A DNA stretch of 64,000 nt from Brachybacterium vulturis (GTDB lineage: Bacteria > Actinomycetota > Actinomycetes > Actinomycetales > Dermabacteraceae). Below, one piece after another: positions 17,822 to 29,228 of the stretch (position 1 is the stretch's first letter; every line of letters starts with the position of its first letter). The stretch covers positions 1,488,001 through 1,552,000 of the forward strand of contig NZ_CP023563.1 in NCBI RefSeq assembly GCF_002407185.1. Reading direction: 5' to 3'. The notes under the pieces were generated by a model. That model saw nothing but the letters and a program-made list of their open reading frames with translations. It did no database searches and was not told where the DNA came from. Position numbers and translations under genes: made by a program.

Positions 17822-19498
17822 GTGAGCACCGCAGAGCGTCGTCCCCTGACCCGAGCCCTCCTCTCCGTCTTCGACAAGACCGGCATCGTCGACCTGGCCC
17901 GCACCCTCGCCGAGAACGGGGTCGAGATCGTCTCCACCGGTTCCACCGGCAGCACGATCCGTGACGCCGGCATCGCGGTCACGGACGTGGAGACCGTCAC
18001 CGGCTTCCCCGAGATGCTCGACGGCCGGGTCAAGACCCTCCACCCGCGCATCCACGGCGGGATCCTCGCCGACCAGCGCCTGGCCGCCCACCAGGAGCAG
18101 CTGAAGGCCCACCAGATCGCCCCCTTCGACCTGGTGGTCGTGAACCTCTACCCCTTCAGCGAGACCGTCGCCGCAGGCGGCAGCTTCGAGGAGATCATCG
18201 AGAAGATCGACGTGGGCGGCCCCACCATGGTGCGCGCGGCGGCGAAGAACTTCGCCTCCCTCGCCGTGGTCGTCGACCCGGAGGGCTACGCGATCGCTGC
18301 CGAGGCCGCCGCGGCCGGTGGCTTCACCCTCGCCGAGCGCCAGCAGCTCGCGACGATCGCGTTCACCCGCACGGCGGAGTACGACGACGCGATCAGCGAC
18401 TGGATGCTCGAGCAGCTCGACGGTCCCGCCGAGGCGGAGGCCGCGGGACCCGAGGACGAGCTCGAGGACGACGAGCTCGAGGACGACCAGGAGGTCAGCA
18501 TCCTGGACCTCTCCGACGCCGACGCCGCCGAGCTCGGCATCACCGCCACCCTCCGCTACGGCGAGAACCCGCACCAGCGGGCGCGCCTGGCCGTCACCGA
18601 CGAGACCGCCCCCGGCCTCGCCGGGGCCGAGCAGCTCGGCGGGAAGGAGATGAGCTACAACAACTACGTCGACGCCGATGCCGCCGTGCGCGCCGCCCAC
18701 GACCACACCCTCCCCGCCGTCGCCGTGGTCAAGCACAACAACCCCTGCGGCATCGCCGTGGCCCGTGAGGACGAGGACATCGCCCTCGCCCACGCCCGCG
18801 CCCACGGCACCGACCCGGTCTCCGCCTACGGCGGCGTCATCGCCGCCAACCGCACGGTCACCCTCGCCATGGCCCAGCAGGTCAAACCCGTGTTCACCGA
18901 AGTCATCCTGGCGCCCGACTTCGAGGACGAGGCCCTCGAGCTGCTGCGCACCAAGAAGAACCTGCGGATCCTGCGCCTCCCCGGGCGCTACTCCCGCGGC
19001 GCCGAGCTGCGCGAGATCTGGGGCGGGATGCTGATCCAGGACCCCGACACGATCTCCGACGACGGCGACGATCCCGCGCAGTGGACCCTCGCCGCGGGCG
19101 AGGCCGCCGATGAGGCGACCCTGGCGGACCTCGCCTTCGCCTGGCGCTCGGTGCGTGCGGTGAAGTCCAACGCGATCCTGCTGGCGGACGACTCCGCGGC
19201 CGTCGGCATCGGGATGGGCCAGGTCAACCGCCTGGACTCGTGCCGCCTGGCGGTCACGCGGGCCAACACCCTGGGCGCTCCCGGCGAGGCCGAGGAGGCC
19301 CCGGAACGGGCTCGCGGCGCGGTGGCCGCCTCGGATGCGTTCTTCCCGTTCGCCGACGGAGCCCAGATCCTCCTGGACGCGGGCGTGCGCGCGATCGTGC
19401 AGCCCGGCGGTTCGATCCGTGACGACGAGGTGCTGGAGGCCTGCCGCGCCGCGGGCGTGACCATGTACCTCACCGGGACACGGCACTTCGCGCACTGA
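17822..19498 (+). CDS. purH: Bifunctional AICAR transformylase / IMP cyclohydrolase
   Basis: 558 residues performing the last two steps of IMP synthesis. The N-terminal IMP cyclohydrolase (MGS-like) domain shows [31 protein letters not shown] and [12 protein letters not shown]. The transformylase domain shows [18 protein letters not shown] with the catalytic Lys-His pair, [26 protein letters not shown] and the C-terminal [11 protein letters not shown] 17822 follows AGGAG by eight bases. An acidic insert (about 202-232, including ELEDD twice) sits between the domains and is encoded by a 15-bp tandem duplication (18458-18487). Confidence 0.96.
   Translation: MSTAERRPLTRALLSVFDKTGIVDLARTLAENGVEIVSTGSTGSTIRDAGIAVTDVETVTGFPEMLDGRVKTLHPRIHGGILADQRLAAHQEQLKAHQIAPFDLVVVNLYPFSETVAAGGSFEEIIEKIDVGGPTMVRAAAKNFASLAVVVDPEGYAIAAEAAAAGGFTLAERQQLATIAFTRTAEYDDAISDWMLEQLDGPAEAEAAGPEDELEDDELEDDQEVSILDLSDADAAELGITATLRYGENPHQRARLAVTDETAPGLAGAEQLGGKEMSYNNYVDADAAVRAAHDHTLPAVAVVKHNNPCGIAVAREDEDIALAHARAHGTDPVSAYGGVIAANRTVTLAMAQQVKPVFTEVILAPDFEDEALELLRTKKNLRILRLPGRYSRGAELREIWGGMLIQDPDTISDDGDDPAQWTLAAGEAADEATLADLAFAWRSVRAVKSNAILLADDSAAVGIGMGQVNRLDSCRLAVTRANTLGAPGEAEEAPERARGAVAASDAFFPFADGAQILLDAGVRAIVQPGGSIRDDEVLEACRAAGVTMYLTGTRHFAH
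18458..18487 (+). repeat. 15-bp in-frame tandem duplication within purH
   Basis: GAGCTCGAGGACGAC occurs twice head to tail (18458-18472 and 18473-18487), encoding ELEDD twice in the linker between the two PurH domains. Confidence 0.9.
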
Positions 19499-19522
19499 GC
19501 CGCGGCCTCCCGACCCGTCGGT

Positions 19523-19564
19523 CGGTGCGCCCCGATCCCGCCGCTGACGGGGCGGGGCGCACCG
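19523..19564 (+). terminator. Hairpin terminator after purH
   Basis: CGGTGCGCCCCG (19523-19534) pairs perfectly with CGGGGCGCACCG (19553-19564). No U-run follows, as is usual in this genome's hairpins. Confidence 0.65.
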
Positions 19565-19652
19565 CGGGTCCGGCACCGGAGTCCCCGGTGTCCACCGTCC
19601 CGTCATCCAGGACCTCTAGAGTTGGTCCATCCCCGCGTGCGAAGGAGCGACC

Positions 19653-20558
19653 GTGAAGATCCCTGACAACCAGAGCCTGCGCGAATACATCGAGCATCTG
19701 CGCGACGAGGGGTACTCGGTCCAGGACGGTCATACGCCGGACCCGGACCTCATCGACCCGCAGGGCAACCCGGTCTACACCTGGCAGCAGGGCTATCCGT
19801 ACTCCACCCGCATGGACCGGGACGAGTACGAGCGGGAGAAGTACAAGCTGCAGGTGGAACTGCTGAAGTACCAGTACTGGCTCGAGGACAACGACCAGAA
19901 GTCGATCATCATCTTCGAGGGGCGGGACGCGGCCGGCAAGGGCGGCACCATCAAACGCTTCACCGAGCACCTGAACCCGCGCACCGCCCGCGTGGTCGCG
20001 CTGAACAAGCCCAGCGACCGCGAGCGCGGGCAGTGGTACTTCCAGCGCTACATCCGGCACCTGCCCACCGAGGGCGAGATGGTGCTGTTCGACCGCTCCT
20101 GGTACAACCGGGCCGGTGTCGAGCGGGTGATGGGCTTCGCGACCCCCGAGGAGTACGAGACCTTCATGAATCAGGTGCCCTTCTTCGAGCGCATGCTCGT
20201 GGACTCCGGCATCTTCGTGACGAAGTTCTGGTTCTCCGTCTCCCAGAAGGAGCAGCGCACCCGCTTCGCGATCCGTCAGCTGGATCCGGTGCGGCGCTGG
20301 AAGCTGTCCCCGATGGACCTCGAGTCCCTGGATCGCTGGGAGGCGTACACGCAGGCCAAGGAGGAGATGTTCCGCCGCACGGACAAGAAGTACGCACCGT
20401 GGACGATCATCCGCTCCAACGACAAGAAGCGCGCCCGGCTGAACGCCATGCGCTACTTCCTCTCCCAGTTCGAGTACGACGACAAGGACCACGAGGTGGT
20501 CGGCGTGCCGGATCCCAAGCTGGTGATGCGCGGCAAGATGGAGGAGGCCGACGAGTGA
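19653..20558 (+). CDS. ppk2: Polyphosphate kinase 2
   Basis: 301 residues. Transfers phosphate between polyphosphate and nucleoside diphosphates, usually in the nucleotide-forming direction. Walker A GRDAAGKGG (90-98), Walker B LFDRSWYNRAG (145-155) and the lid region with conserved Arg residues are present; the length fits the single-domain PPK2 class. GTG 19653 follows GAAGGAG (19641-19647). A -10-like TAGAGT is at 19617-19622. Monocistronic between two terminators; convergent with aspA. Confidence 0.94.
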   Translation: MKIPDNQSLREYIEHLRDEGYSVQDGHTPDPDLIDPQGNPVYTWQQGYPYSTRMDRDEYEREKYKLQVELLKYQYWLEDNDQKSIIIFEGRDAAGKGGTIKRFTEHLNPRTARVVALNKPSDRERGQWYFQRYIRHLPTEGEMVLFDRSWYNRAGVERVMGFATPEEYETFMNQVPFFERMLVDSGIFVTKFWFSVSQKEQRTRFAIRQLDPVRRWKLSPMDLESLDRWEAYTQAKEEMFRRTDKKYAPWTIIRSNDKKRARLNAMRYFLSQFEYDDKDHEVVGVPDPKLVMRGKMEEADE

Positions 20559-20602
20559 GCTGAGCCTCTCCTCGGGCCGGGCTCCGTGCCCGCCCCGCGG
20601 AC

Positions 20603-20647
20603 AGCACGACGCCGCACCCCGTCCCGGACGGAGCGCGGCGTCGTGCT
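20603..20647. terminator. Bidirectional terminator between ppk2 and aspA
   Basis: AGCACGACGCCGC (20603-20615) pairs with GCGGCGTCGTGCT (20635-20647), with an inner CCGTCC/GGACGG stem. It is placed between two convergent genes. Confidence 0.75.
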
Positions 20648-20653
20648 GAGCGG

Positions 20654-22168
<1,515 letters not shown>

Positions 22169-22278
22169 GGGAAGGAGTCCTCCAGGTCGCTCTGAGGTCG
22201 ACGGCGCTGCCGACCACGGCAAGCCTAACCGGGGAACCGGCTGGGGGAGGCCCCCGCGGTGCCCGTACTATGGACGGC

Positions 22279-22569
22279 GTGCCGCAGCGACGTTCTCCCT
22301 TCACCGTCTCCGCGGCCCTGCGACGCCAGGGGGTGCTGACCCTGGCCCTGTGCGCGCTCGGCGTGATCATCGTGGTCGGGGTGCTGTTCTCCGCCGCACT
22401 GGCCGGGCTGCTGCTGGCCGTGCTGCTGGGCACCCTGGCCGTGCTGCGGGCGGTCCTGCCCGTCAGAGCGGTCGGCGCCCTGGCCGTCCGTTCCCGGGGC
22501 CTCGACGTCGCCGTGCTGCTGGTGCTCGCGATCTCCCTCGGCGTGCTCTCCACCTCGCCGAACCTCTGA
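22279..22569 (+). CDS. DUF3017 family small membrane protein
   Basis: 96 residues with three hydrophobic segments and the family-like core VLPVRAVGALAVRSRGLDVAV. Role unknown. The GTG at 22279 is preferred because TACTAT (22266-22271) lies seven bases before it, as in leaderless genes; an ATG at 22270 would overlap that -10 box. Homologues occur beside central-metabolism genes in actinobacteria, with no functional information. Confidence 0.75.
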   Translation: MPQRRSPFTVSAALRRQGVLTLALCALGVIIVVGVLFSAALAGLLLAVLLGTLAVLRAVLPVRAVGALAVRSRGLDVAVLLVLAISLGVLSTSPNL

Positions 22570-22659
22570 GCGCGCGCCCGGCCGCCGCGCCGCGCGCTGT
22601 GCGCTCTGCGGTGGCGCGCTGAGTGTTCCGGGCCCCGGCCGGTGTGGCACGATCGATCC

Positions 22660-24150
22660 GTGCCCACCGATTCCACCCGGCTCCATGCCGTGTTCGACCT
22701 CGCCATGAGGATCGGCGAGGGACTGCTCACCAACGGTGCCGCCGCCTCCGAGGTGACAGCGACCGTGCTGCGGGTGACCAGCTCCTCCGGTCTGCGCAAC
22801 GTCTCCGTCCAGGTGACGTTCAACGAGGTGACGATCTCCTATCTCGCGGACGAGTCCGCGACCCCCTTCACCAGGGTGCGCTCCGCGAGCGACCGGGTGC
22901 AGGACTTCGCCCGGCTGGCGGCCTTCGAGGACGTCTCCCACGGCTATCTCTCCGGGGAGCTGCCGCTGGACGAGGCGCGTCGGCAGGCCGCTGCGATCCC
23001 GCAGCGCCAGCCGCGGTACCGGATCCCCCTGGTGGTCTCCGGCTTCGCCGTGATGGGCGGTGCCGCCGCGCTGTTCTTCGGTGCGGGCAGTCTGGTGGTG
23101 ATCGCCGCGACGATCTCCGCAGGCCTGCTCATCGCGATCGGCGAGCTGCTGGCGCGCTGGAACATCCCGCCGTTCTACAGCCAGGTGCTGGGCGGCTTCG
23201 TCGCGGTGGGCGGTGCCGTGCTGGTCGCCCTGATCGACCACAGCGTCAGTCCCTCGATCGTCGTCGTCTCCTGCATCATCGTGCAGCTGGCCGGCCTCTC
23301 CTCGATCAGTGCGGTCCAGGATGCCGTCACCGGCTGGTACGTCACCGCGGCGGGCCGCATGCTCGAGACGCTGATGCTCACCGTGGGCCTGGTCGCCGGG
23401 GTGCGCGGGGGACTGCTGCTGGCCGACGTGATCGGGGCCGACGTCTCCGTCAGCGCCGCGATGCCGCTGACCTTCACCACTGCGGTCGTGGTGGTGATCT
23501 CCGGCCTGGGCATGGGCCTCGGGTACGGCGTCGGCACCCAGGTCCCCTCCCGGCTGCTGCTGTTCGGCGCGCTGGTGGCCTCCGGCTCCGGAATCATCGC
23601 CCACCTGCTCAGCAGCGCGTCGCTGGATCGCCCCGTGGCCGCCGCCATCGCCGCCTTCGCCACCGGGATGGTGGCGACCGTCCTCGGGGACCGGCTGCGG
23701 GCGCCCGCCCTCGCGTTCGTCATGGCCGGGGTGATCCCGCTGGTCCCGGGCAGCCGCATCTACAGCGGGCTCCTGGGGGTCGGTGACGACCTCGGCGCCG
23801 GCGTCGCGGAGATGCTGGGCGCGGCCGAGATCGCGGTCGCGATCGCCGCCGGGGTGGTGCTGGGACAGCTGCTGGCCTCGCGCCTGATGCCGTACTTCCG
23901 ACGCAGCGGGATCGCGTACACCCCGGAGATCTCCTCACCGTTCACCACCCTGCGGCGGCGGCGGATCTCGCTGGGATCGGGCCGGATCCGGCGACGTCGC
24001 CGCGCGGCGGTGATCGAGCCGTCTACGATGACCGGTGAGATGACAGCGCTGTCCTCCACGATGTTCGACGACCTCTCGTTCCTCGAGGATCTCGAGCCGC
24101 CCTCGGACCTCGAGGACGGCACCGGGCGGCGCCCCGACCGCGAGGAGTGA
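22660..24150 (+). CDS. Threonine/serine exporter family protein (ThrE-like)
   Basis: 496 residues. The N-terminal soluble DUF1212-type part (LLTNGAAASEVTATVLRV) is followed by about ten membrane helices in two five-helix halves, the second corresponding to DUF3815. The corynebacterial prototype exports threonine and serine by proton antiport. The C-terminal 75 residues are polar with an RRRRR patch. GTG 22660 has CACGAT six bases ahead (leaderless spacing); GTG 22642 is possible. It abuts the lactonase gene, whose start is two bases from this stop. Confidence 0.9.
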   Translation: MPTDSTRLHAVFDLAMRIGEGLLTNGAAASEVTATVLRVTSSSGLRNVSVQVTFNEVTISYLADESATPFTRVRSASDRVQDFARLAAFEDVSHGYLSGELPLDEARRQAAAIPQRQPRYRIPLVVSGFAVMGGAAALFFGAGSLVVIAATISAGLLIAIGELLARWNIPPFYSQVLGGFVAVGGAVLVALIDHSVSPSIVVVSCIIVQLAGLSSISAVQDAVTGWYVTAAGRMLETLMLTVGLVAGVRGGLLLADVIGADVSVSAAMPLTFTTAVVVVISGLGMGLGYGVGTQVPSRLLLFGALVASGSGIIAHLLSSASLDRPVAAAIAAFATGMVATVLGDRLRAPALAFVMAGVIPLVPGSRIYSGLLGVGDDLGAGVAEMLGAAEIAVAIAAGVVLGQLLASRLMPYFRRSGIAYTPEISSPFTTLRRRRISLGSGRIRRRRRAAVIEPSTMTGEMTALSSTMFDDLSFLEDLEPPSDLEDGTGRRPDREE

Positions 24151-24152
24151 CC

Positions 24153-25247
24153 ATGACCACCACCGCACTGATCGCCGCCGGCGGATACTCCCGCAGCGGC
24201 ACCGGTCGCGGGCCCGGTATCGAGCTGCTGGGCCTGACCATCGACGCGGCCACCGGCGCACCGGCCGTGGAGCGTCTGGCGGAGGTGGACCTGCCCGACC
24301 CCTCCTTCGTGCTCTGGAGCCGGGACGGGACGCTGCTGCATGCGGTGCTCGAGGGTGATCCCACCCTGGTGGTCGCCGTGCGGGTCTCGGCCGACGGTCG
24401 GGAGGCCGAGGTCATCGGGGATCTCGCCGTCGACGGCACCGGGGGCTGCCACCTCAGCCGCGGCACCGAGCCCTCCACCCTGATCATCGCGCAGTACGGC
24501 GCGGGCACGGTGGCCACCGTGCGGCTGGACGAGGCCGGGATCCCGATCGAGCAGATCGATCTGGACGACCACCGGGACCTCCGCGACAGCGGCGAGAACA
24601 GCACGGAGCACGGCCTGGGGGGCCCGCACCCGCACCAGGTGGTCGCGCTGCCGGGCACCCCGCTGCTCGCCGTCCCGGACCTCGGACTGGACCGGGTGCT
24701 GCTGTACCGCCAGGACGTCGCCGGGATGATCGACCTCGCGGGGGAGATCCCGCTCAGTCGCGGCAGCGGCCCCCGCCACCTGGTGGCGGACCACGAATCC
24801 GATCAGCTCCACATCTCCTGCGAGCTCTCGGGCATGATCGCGACGGCGGCCCGGAGCCGGACCGTCCCGCAGCGCGGGCTGCCCTCCGCGATGGAGGGCC
24901 CGGCGCACCGGTGGAGCGTGCGCTCGATGATCCCCGCCAGCGGTCGGGACGGCGCCAACGCCCCGTCCCACCTCGAGCTGACCGCGGACGAGTCCGCACT
25001 GGTGGTGGCCAATCGCGGGCCCGACACCGTCTCGCTGCTCTCGCTCTCGGCGATGCGTCCGCTGCTGGTGACCGAGGTCGCGGTGGGTGCGCACCCGCGC
25101 CACTTCACCCAGCTGGGCGACCTGGTGCTGGTCGCCGCCCAGGAGGGGGACCGCATCGATGTGCTGCGGCGCCGTGGAGAGGAGCTCACCGTCGCCGCGG
25201 AGCCGATCCCCGCCCCCTCGGTGGCGTGCCTCGCCGTACGGCCCTGA
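24153..25247 (+). CDS. Lactonase-like beta-propeller protein
   Basis: 364 residues of the seven-bladed propeller family that includes 6-phosphogluconolactonase YbhE/Pgl and carboxy-cis,cis-muconate cyclase. Recurrent blade signatures include GGPHPHQVV, AVPDLGLDRVLLY, GSGPRHLVA, PSHLELTADESALVVANRGPD and GAHPRHFTQ. The repeated HPH/PRH residues line the central pocket in the family. There is no signal peptide, so it is cytoplasmic. GAGGAG overlaps the upstream thrE stop and sits five bases before ATG 24153. The substrate is not determined; phosphogluconolactone hydrolysis is the default inference. Confidence 0.85.
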   Translation: MTTTALIAAGGYSRSGTGRGPGIELLGLTIDAATGAPAVERLAEVDLPDPSFVLWSRDGTLLHAVLEGDPTLVVAVRVSADGREAEVIGDLAVDGTGGCHLSRGTEPSTLIIAQYGAGTVATVRLDEAGIPIEQIDLDDHRDLRDSGENSTEHGLGGPHPHQVVALPGTPLLAVPDLGLDRVLLYRQDVAGMIDLAGEIPLSRGSGPRHLVADHESDQLHISCELSGMIATAARSRTVPQRGLPSAMEGPAHRWSVRSMIPASGRDGANAPSHLELTADESALVVANRGPDTVSLLSLSAMRPLLVTEVAVGAHPRHFTQLGDLVLVAAQEGDRIDVLRRRGEELTVAAEPIPAPSVACLAVRP

Positions 25248-25384
25248 CACGGAGCGCCGGAGCGGTCGACCCTGGGAGCCGGTGCTGTGCTCTTGTCGAG
25301 ACGACGGTTAGACTCTCGGACGCCGTGCCCGGCGGGGGCTGCTTCCGTCGCGTCCCGGCCACAGACCGCTCCGGAAGGAACTCC

Positions 25385-26653
25385 ATGACCCGCCCCGTTT
25401 CCCGCCCCGCCCCTGTCGCTGCCGCGGGCGCCGCCCCCGGCACCGACCGGGCCTCGGTGGAGCTCTCCGCAGCTCCCGAGCGCTCGGCGGCCGCGGACCG
25501 TGCCGCGCAGCTGTTCGAGGAGTCCTACGGGTATGCGCCCGACGGGGTCTGGTCGGCGCCCGGCCGGGTGAACATCATCGGTGAGCACGTCGACTACCAG
25601 GACGGGCTGTGCCTGCCGATGGCGATCTCCCACCGCTGCTTCGCGGCGGCGGCGCGCACGCCCACCAATCGTCTGCGCCTGCGCTCCGCCCAGGATGAGA
25701 CGGTCCTGGACATCGACGCCCGAACCCTCTCCCCGGAGACCGTCACCGGCTGGCCCGCCTACGTGGCCGGGGTGCTGTGGGCGCTGAGCTCGCGCATCTC
25801 GGGCGTGACCACCCGCGGCATGGACATCATGATCGACGGTCAGGTGCCGCTGGGCGCCGGGCTCTCCAGCTCCGCCGCGCTCGAGTGCGCCGCCGCCGAG
25901 GCCATCGAGGACCTGCTGAGCCTCGGCACCGGGCCCCTGGACCGGGTGCGGGCCGCGATCACCGCCGAGACCGACTTCGCGGGAGCCTCCACGGGCGGCC
26001 TGGACCAGTCCGCCTCGGTGCTCTCGCGGGAGGGTCATGCGCTCTTCCTCGACTGCCGCGACTTCTCCACCCGCCCGGTGCCGTGGGACCTCGCCTCCCA
26101 GGGGCTCGCGCTGCTGATCACGGACACCCGCGCCGAGCACTCGCACGTCGACGGCGAGTACACCGCGCGCCGCGCCGACAGCGAGCGCGCCGCCGCGGCT
26201 CTGGGCGTGCCGACCCTGCGCGACGCCGACCCCGCCCAGCTCGACCAGCTGCTCGCCCGGATCGACGACGAGGTGGTGCGGCGTCGTGCGCGCCACGTGA
26301 TCACCGAGATCCAGCGGGTCCGGGAGTTCGACTCACTGCTCGCGGACGGCACCGTGCGCGAGCACGTCGCGGAGCTCGGCGCGCTGCTGAACGCCTCGCA
26401 CGACTCCCTGCGCGAGGACTACGAGGTGACCGTCCCCCCGCTCGACCTCGCCGTCGAGGCTGCCCGGCGGGCCGGCGCCCATGGCGCCCGGATGACCGGC
26501 GGCGGCTTCGGTGGCTCGACCATCGCCCTGGTCGAGGCCGCGCAGGCGCAGACCGTGGCCGCCGAGATCGCGGCGGACTTCACCGCCCAGGGCTTCGAGA
26601 CCCCGGAGTTCTTCCTCGCCCTGCCCTCGGAGGGCGCCGGTCAGGACCGCTGA
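25385..26653 (+). CDS. galK: Galactokinase
   Basis: 422 residues of the GHMP kinase family, phosphorylating galactose at O1. Motif 1 GRVNIIGEHVDYQDG (60-74), the ATP loop PLGAGLSSSAALE and motif 3 TGGGFGGST are intact, as is DTRAEHSHVDGEYTARR. The first 35 residues are an Ala/Pro-rich extension, so the true start could be later. GGAAGGA lies five bases before ATG 25385 and a TAGACT -10-like box is at 25309-25314. No galT or galE is adjacent. The 3' end overlaps the convergent add by 13 bases. Confidence 0.93.
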   Translation: MTRPVSRPAPVAAAGAAPGTDRASVELSAAPERSAAADRAAQLFEESYGYAPDGVWSAPGRVNIIGEHVDYQDGLCLPMAISHRCFAAAARTPTNRLRLRSAQDETVLDIDARTLSPETVTGWPAYVAGVLWALSSRISGVTTRGMDIMIDGQVPLGAGLSSSAALECAAAEAIEDLLSLGTGPLDRVRAAITAETDFAGASTGGLDQSASVLSREGHALFLDCRDFSTRPVPWDLASQGLALLITDTRAEHSHVDGEYTARRADSERAAAALGVPTLRDADPAQLDQLLARIDDEVVRRRARHVITEIQRVREFDSLLADGTVREHVAELGALLNASHDSLREDYEVTVPPLDLAVEAARRAGAHGARMTGGGFGGSTIALVEAAQAQTVAAEIAADFTAQGFETPEFFLALPSEGAGQDR

Positions 26654-27717
26654 GGTCCCGCCGTCGGCGCGCTGGCACCGCCGTCGGCGGGAGCCGGGGC
26701 GGCGAGCCAGCGGCGCACCCCGCCCAGCAGGCGCTCCTTCACCGCGTCGGGCGCGGCCGAGATCCTGATCGAGGAGGCGGCGAGCTCGGCCAGCTCGGCA
26801 TCGTCGAAGCCGCTCGCCCGCGCGGTCTCGTACTGGTCCAGCAGGCGCGCGCCGAACAGCAGCGGGTCATCGGCGCCCAGCGCGATCTGGGCGCCCGCCT
26901 CGACGAGGCGCCGCAGCGGCACGTCGGCCGCCTGCTCCACCACCCCCAGCGAGGCGTTGGAGGCCGGGCACACCTCGAGGCCGATCCCTGCGGAGACCAC
27001 GCTCTCCAGCAGCGCCGGGTCCTCGGCCGCCCGCACCCCGTGGCCCAGCCGGTGCGGCCCCAGATGCTCCACCACGTCCCGCACATGGGTGGGACCCAGC
27101 AGCTCTCCGCCGTGCGGGACCGCCAGGAGCCCGGCCTCGCGCGCGATGCGGAAGGCCGGAGCGAACTCGGCCGTGGTGCCGCGGCGCTCGTCGTTGGAGA
27201 GCCCGAAGCCGACCACCGGCCCCGCATGCCGCACTGCCAGGCGGGCGAGCGTGCGGGCGTCCAGGGGATGGCGGGTGCGGGAGGCGGCGATGACCATCCC
27301 GATGCTCACCCCGGTCTCCTGCTCGGAGCGGGCGGCCTGGTCCAGCACGATCTCGATCGCCGGGGTCAGCCCGCCCACGAACGGGGCATAGCTGGTGGGA
27401 TCCACCTGCAGCTCGAGCCGTCCCGAGCCCTCGGCCGCATCATCCAGCGCCGCCTCGTGGAGGATCTGGCGCATCGCCTGCTCGGAATCGACGACGGCGC
27501 GCGCCGCGTCGTACTGGCGCTGGAAGCGGAACCAGCCGCGACGCGTCGGCTCGACCTGCAGCGAGACGTCGTCGGTGAGGGAGCGCGGCAGCCGGATGCC
27601 CCGCTGCGCCGCCAGCTCCCACAGCGTGGCGGGGCGCATCGACCCGGTGAAGTGCAGGTGCAGGTGCGCCTTCGGCAGCGAGGCGAGATCACGGCGGGCG
27701 CCGTCGACCGCACTCAT
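26641..27717 (-). CDS. add: Adenosine deaminase (metal-dependent)
   Basis: 358 residues of the amidohydrolase superfamily, deaminating adenosine/deoxyadenosine. Metal ligands and catalytic residues are seen in KAHLHLHFTGS (His18/His20), AVPHGGE, RLGHGVRA, CPASNASLGV and ALGADDPLLF. The FTGS after the first motif differs from the commoner LDGS/LEGS, and the second metal-site Asp pair DD is kept. Substrate could also be a related aminopurine. It is 10 bases downstream of aspC on the same strand, so likely co-transcribed. Confidence 0.88.
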   Translation of the reverse strand: MSAVDGARRDLASLPKAHLHLHFTGSMRPATLWELAAQRGIRLPRSLTDDVSLQVEPTRRGWFRFQRQYDAARAVVDSEQAMRQILHEAALDDAAEGSGRLELQVDPTSYAPFVGGLTPAIEIVLDQAARSEQETGVSIGMVIAASRTRHPLDARTLARLAVRHAGPVVGFGLSNDERRGTTAEFAPAFRIAREAGLLAVPHGGELLGPTHVRDVVEHLGPHRLGHGVRAAEDPALLESVVSAGIGLEVCPASNASLGVVEQAADVPLRRLVEAGAQIALGADDPLLFGARLLDQYETARASGFDDAELAELAASSIRISAAPDAVKERLLGGVRRWLAAPAPADGGASAPTAGPQRS

Positions 27718-27727
27718 GCGCGGAGCA

Positions 27728-28984
27728 TCACTCGGACAGCAGCGCGATCACCCGGTCGATGCCGTCGGTGATGTCGTCGTCGGCCAGGGCGTAGGAGAAG
27801 CGCAGGTGGCCCGGGGCGCCGAAGGCCTCACCGGGCACCGCGGCGACCTCCGCCTCCTCGAGGATCACGGTGGCCAGCTCGGTGGAGGTGGTGATCTCCC
27901 GGCCGCGGAGGGTCCGGCCCAGCACCTGGGAGACGTCCGGGAAGGCGTAGAACGCGCCGGTGGGGGTGGGGACCGTGAAGCCCGGCACCTGGGAGAGCTT
28001 CTCGACGATCAGCCGACGCCGGCGGTCGAACGCCACCCGCATCTCCTCGACGGGCTCCTTCGGACCGGTCAGCGCGGCCAGCGCCGCCCGCTGCGCGATG
28101 TTGTTGACATGCGAGGTGAGGTGGGACTGCAGGTTGGTCGCCGCCTTGATGACATCGACCGGGCCCACCATCCAGCCCACGCGCCAGCCGGTCATCGCGA
28201 AGGACTTCGCCACCCCGCCCAGCAGCACCGTGGTCTCCGCCAGCTCCGGCACCGCCTTCAGCACCGAGGTGAACGGCATCCCCTCGTAGGTGAGCGACTG
28301 GTAGATCTCGTCGGTGACCACCCAGATCCCGTGCTCGAGCGCCCAGCGACCGATCTCGGCGACCTGCTCGGGCGTGAGCACCACGCCGGTGGGGTTCGAG
28401 GGGGAGCACAGCACCAGCGCGCGGGTGCGATCGGTGCGGGCCGCCTCGAGCTGCTCCACGGTGGGCACGTAGTTCTGCTCGACCCCGGCCAGCACCGGCA
28501 CCTCGGTGGCGCCGGTCTGCCGGATCGCCTCGGGATAGGTGGTCCAGTAGGGCGCGGGGAGGATGACCTCGTCACCCGGGTCCAGGAGGGTCGCGAAGGT
28601 CTGGAAGACGGCCTGCTTGCCGCCGTTGGTCACGAGAACCTGCGCGGGATCGATCTCCAGGCCGGTGGAGCCGGAGAACGACCCGGCCAGGGCCTGCTTG
28701 AGCTCCGGGAGGCCGCCGGTGGCCGAGTAGCGGTGGTTGCGCGGATCCTGCGCGGCCTCCACCGCCGCCTCGACGATGTGCGCCGGGGTGGGGAAGTCGG
28801 GCTCGCCGGCGCCGAAGCCGATCACGGGGCGGCCGGCGGCCTTGAGCGCCTTGGCCGTGGCGTCCACCGCGAGCGTCGCGGAGGGCTGGATCATCCCCAC
28901 CCGCTGCGAGATGCGGGCATGCGGGGAGGAGTGCTGAGAGGACTGCGGGCTGTTCGCGGGGATGCTGGCATCGTCGGTGGTCAC
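27728..28984 (-). CDS. aspC: Pyridoxal-phosphate aspartate aminotransferase (class I/II)
   Basis: 418 residues. Interconverts aspartate/oxaloacetate with glutamate/2-oxoglutarate. Family landmarks are GFGAGEPDFPTP, HRYSATGGLPELK, LCSPSNPTGVV, VTDEIYQ, the PLP-lysine motif VAKSFAMTGWRVGW, and the C-terminal HLRFSYA with the substrate-binding Arg. GTG 28984 has CACGAT six bases upstream, matching the leaderless pattern seen at thrE; the frame open to 29134 lacks a start signal. An aspC-tRNATrp-secE-nusG order is usual in actinobacteria, which supports orthology. Confidence 0.9.
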   Translation of the reverse strand: MTTDDASIPANSPQSSQHSSPHARISQRVGMIQPSATLAVDATAKALKAAGRPVIGFGAGEPDFPTPAHIVEAAVEAAQDPRNHRYSATGGLPELKQALAGSFSGSTGLEIDPAQVLVTNGGKQAVFQTFATLLDPGDEVILPAPYWTTYPEAIRQTGATEVPVLAGVEQNYVPTVEQLEAARTDRTRALVLCSPSNPTGVVLTPEQVAEIGRWALEHGIWVVTDEIYQSLTYEGMPFTSVLKAVPELAETTVLLGGVAKSFAMTGWRVGWMVGPVDVIKAATNLQSHLTSHVNNIAQRAALAALTGPKEPVEEMRVAFDRRRRLIVEKLSQVPGFTVPTPTGAFYAFPDVSQVLGRTLRGREITTSTELATVILEEAEVAAVPGEAFGAPGHLRFSYALADDDITDGIDRVIALLSE

Positions 28985-29127
28985 CCCACTATCGTGGCAG
29001 AGCCCGCCGCGCGCCGCCAGACCGACGCGCTGGTGGACGGACCTCGGAGGCGCCCGCCGGCCACGGGGGAGGAGAGCGGCGGGGGAGTGGCCTGCGTCTC
29101 CTCGTCCTGTGATCTGGCGCAGATCGA

Positions 29128-29157
29128 TTCGCATGAGGTCCCCGCGGCTTGTATGCT
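29128..29157 (+). promoter_or_regulatory. Promoter of tRNA-Trp / secE
   Basis: TTCGCA (29128-29133), 18-base spacer, then TATGCT (29152-29157). Transcription would start about 65 bases before the tRNA. The perfect palindrome GACCTCATGAGGTC follows at 29203-29216. Confidence 0.55.
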
Positions 29158-29228
29158 GGTCGCTGGTCAGAATCGCGAGTCCTCCCGAGGGTGCGCGGAG
29201 ATGACCTCATGAGGTCTGGTCCTCATGA

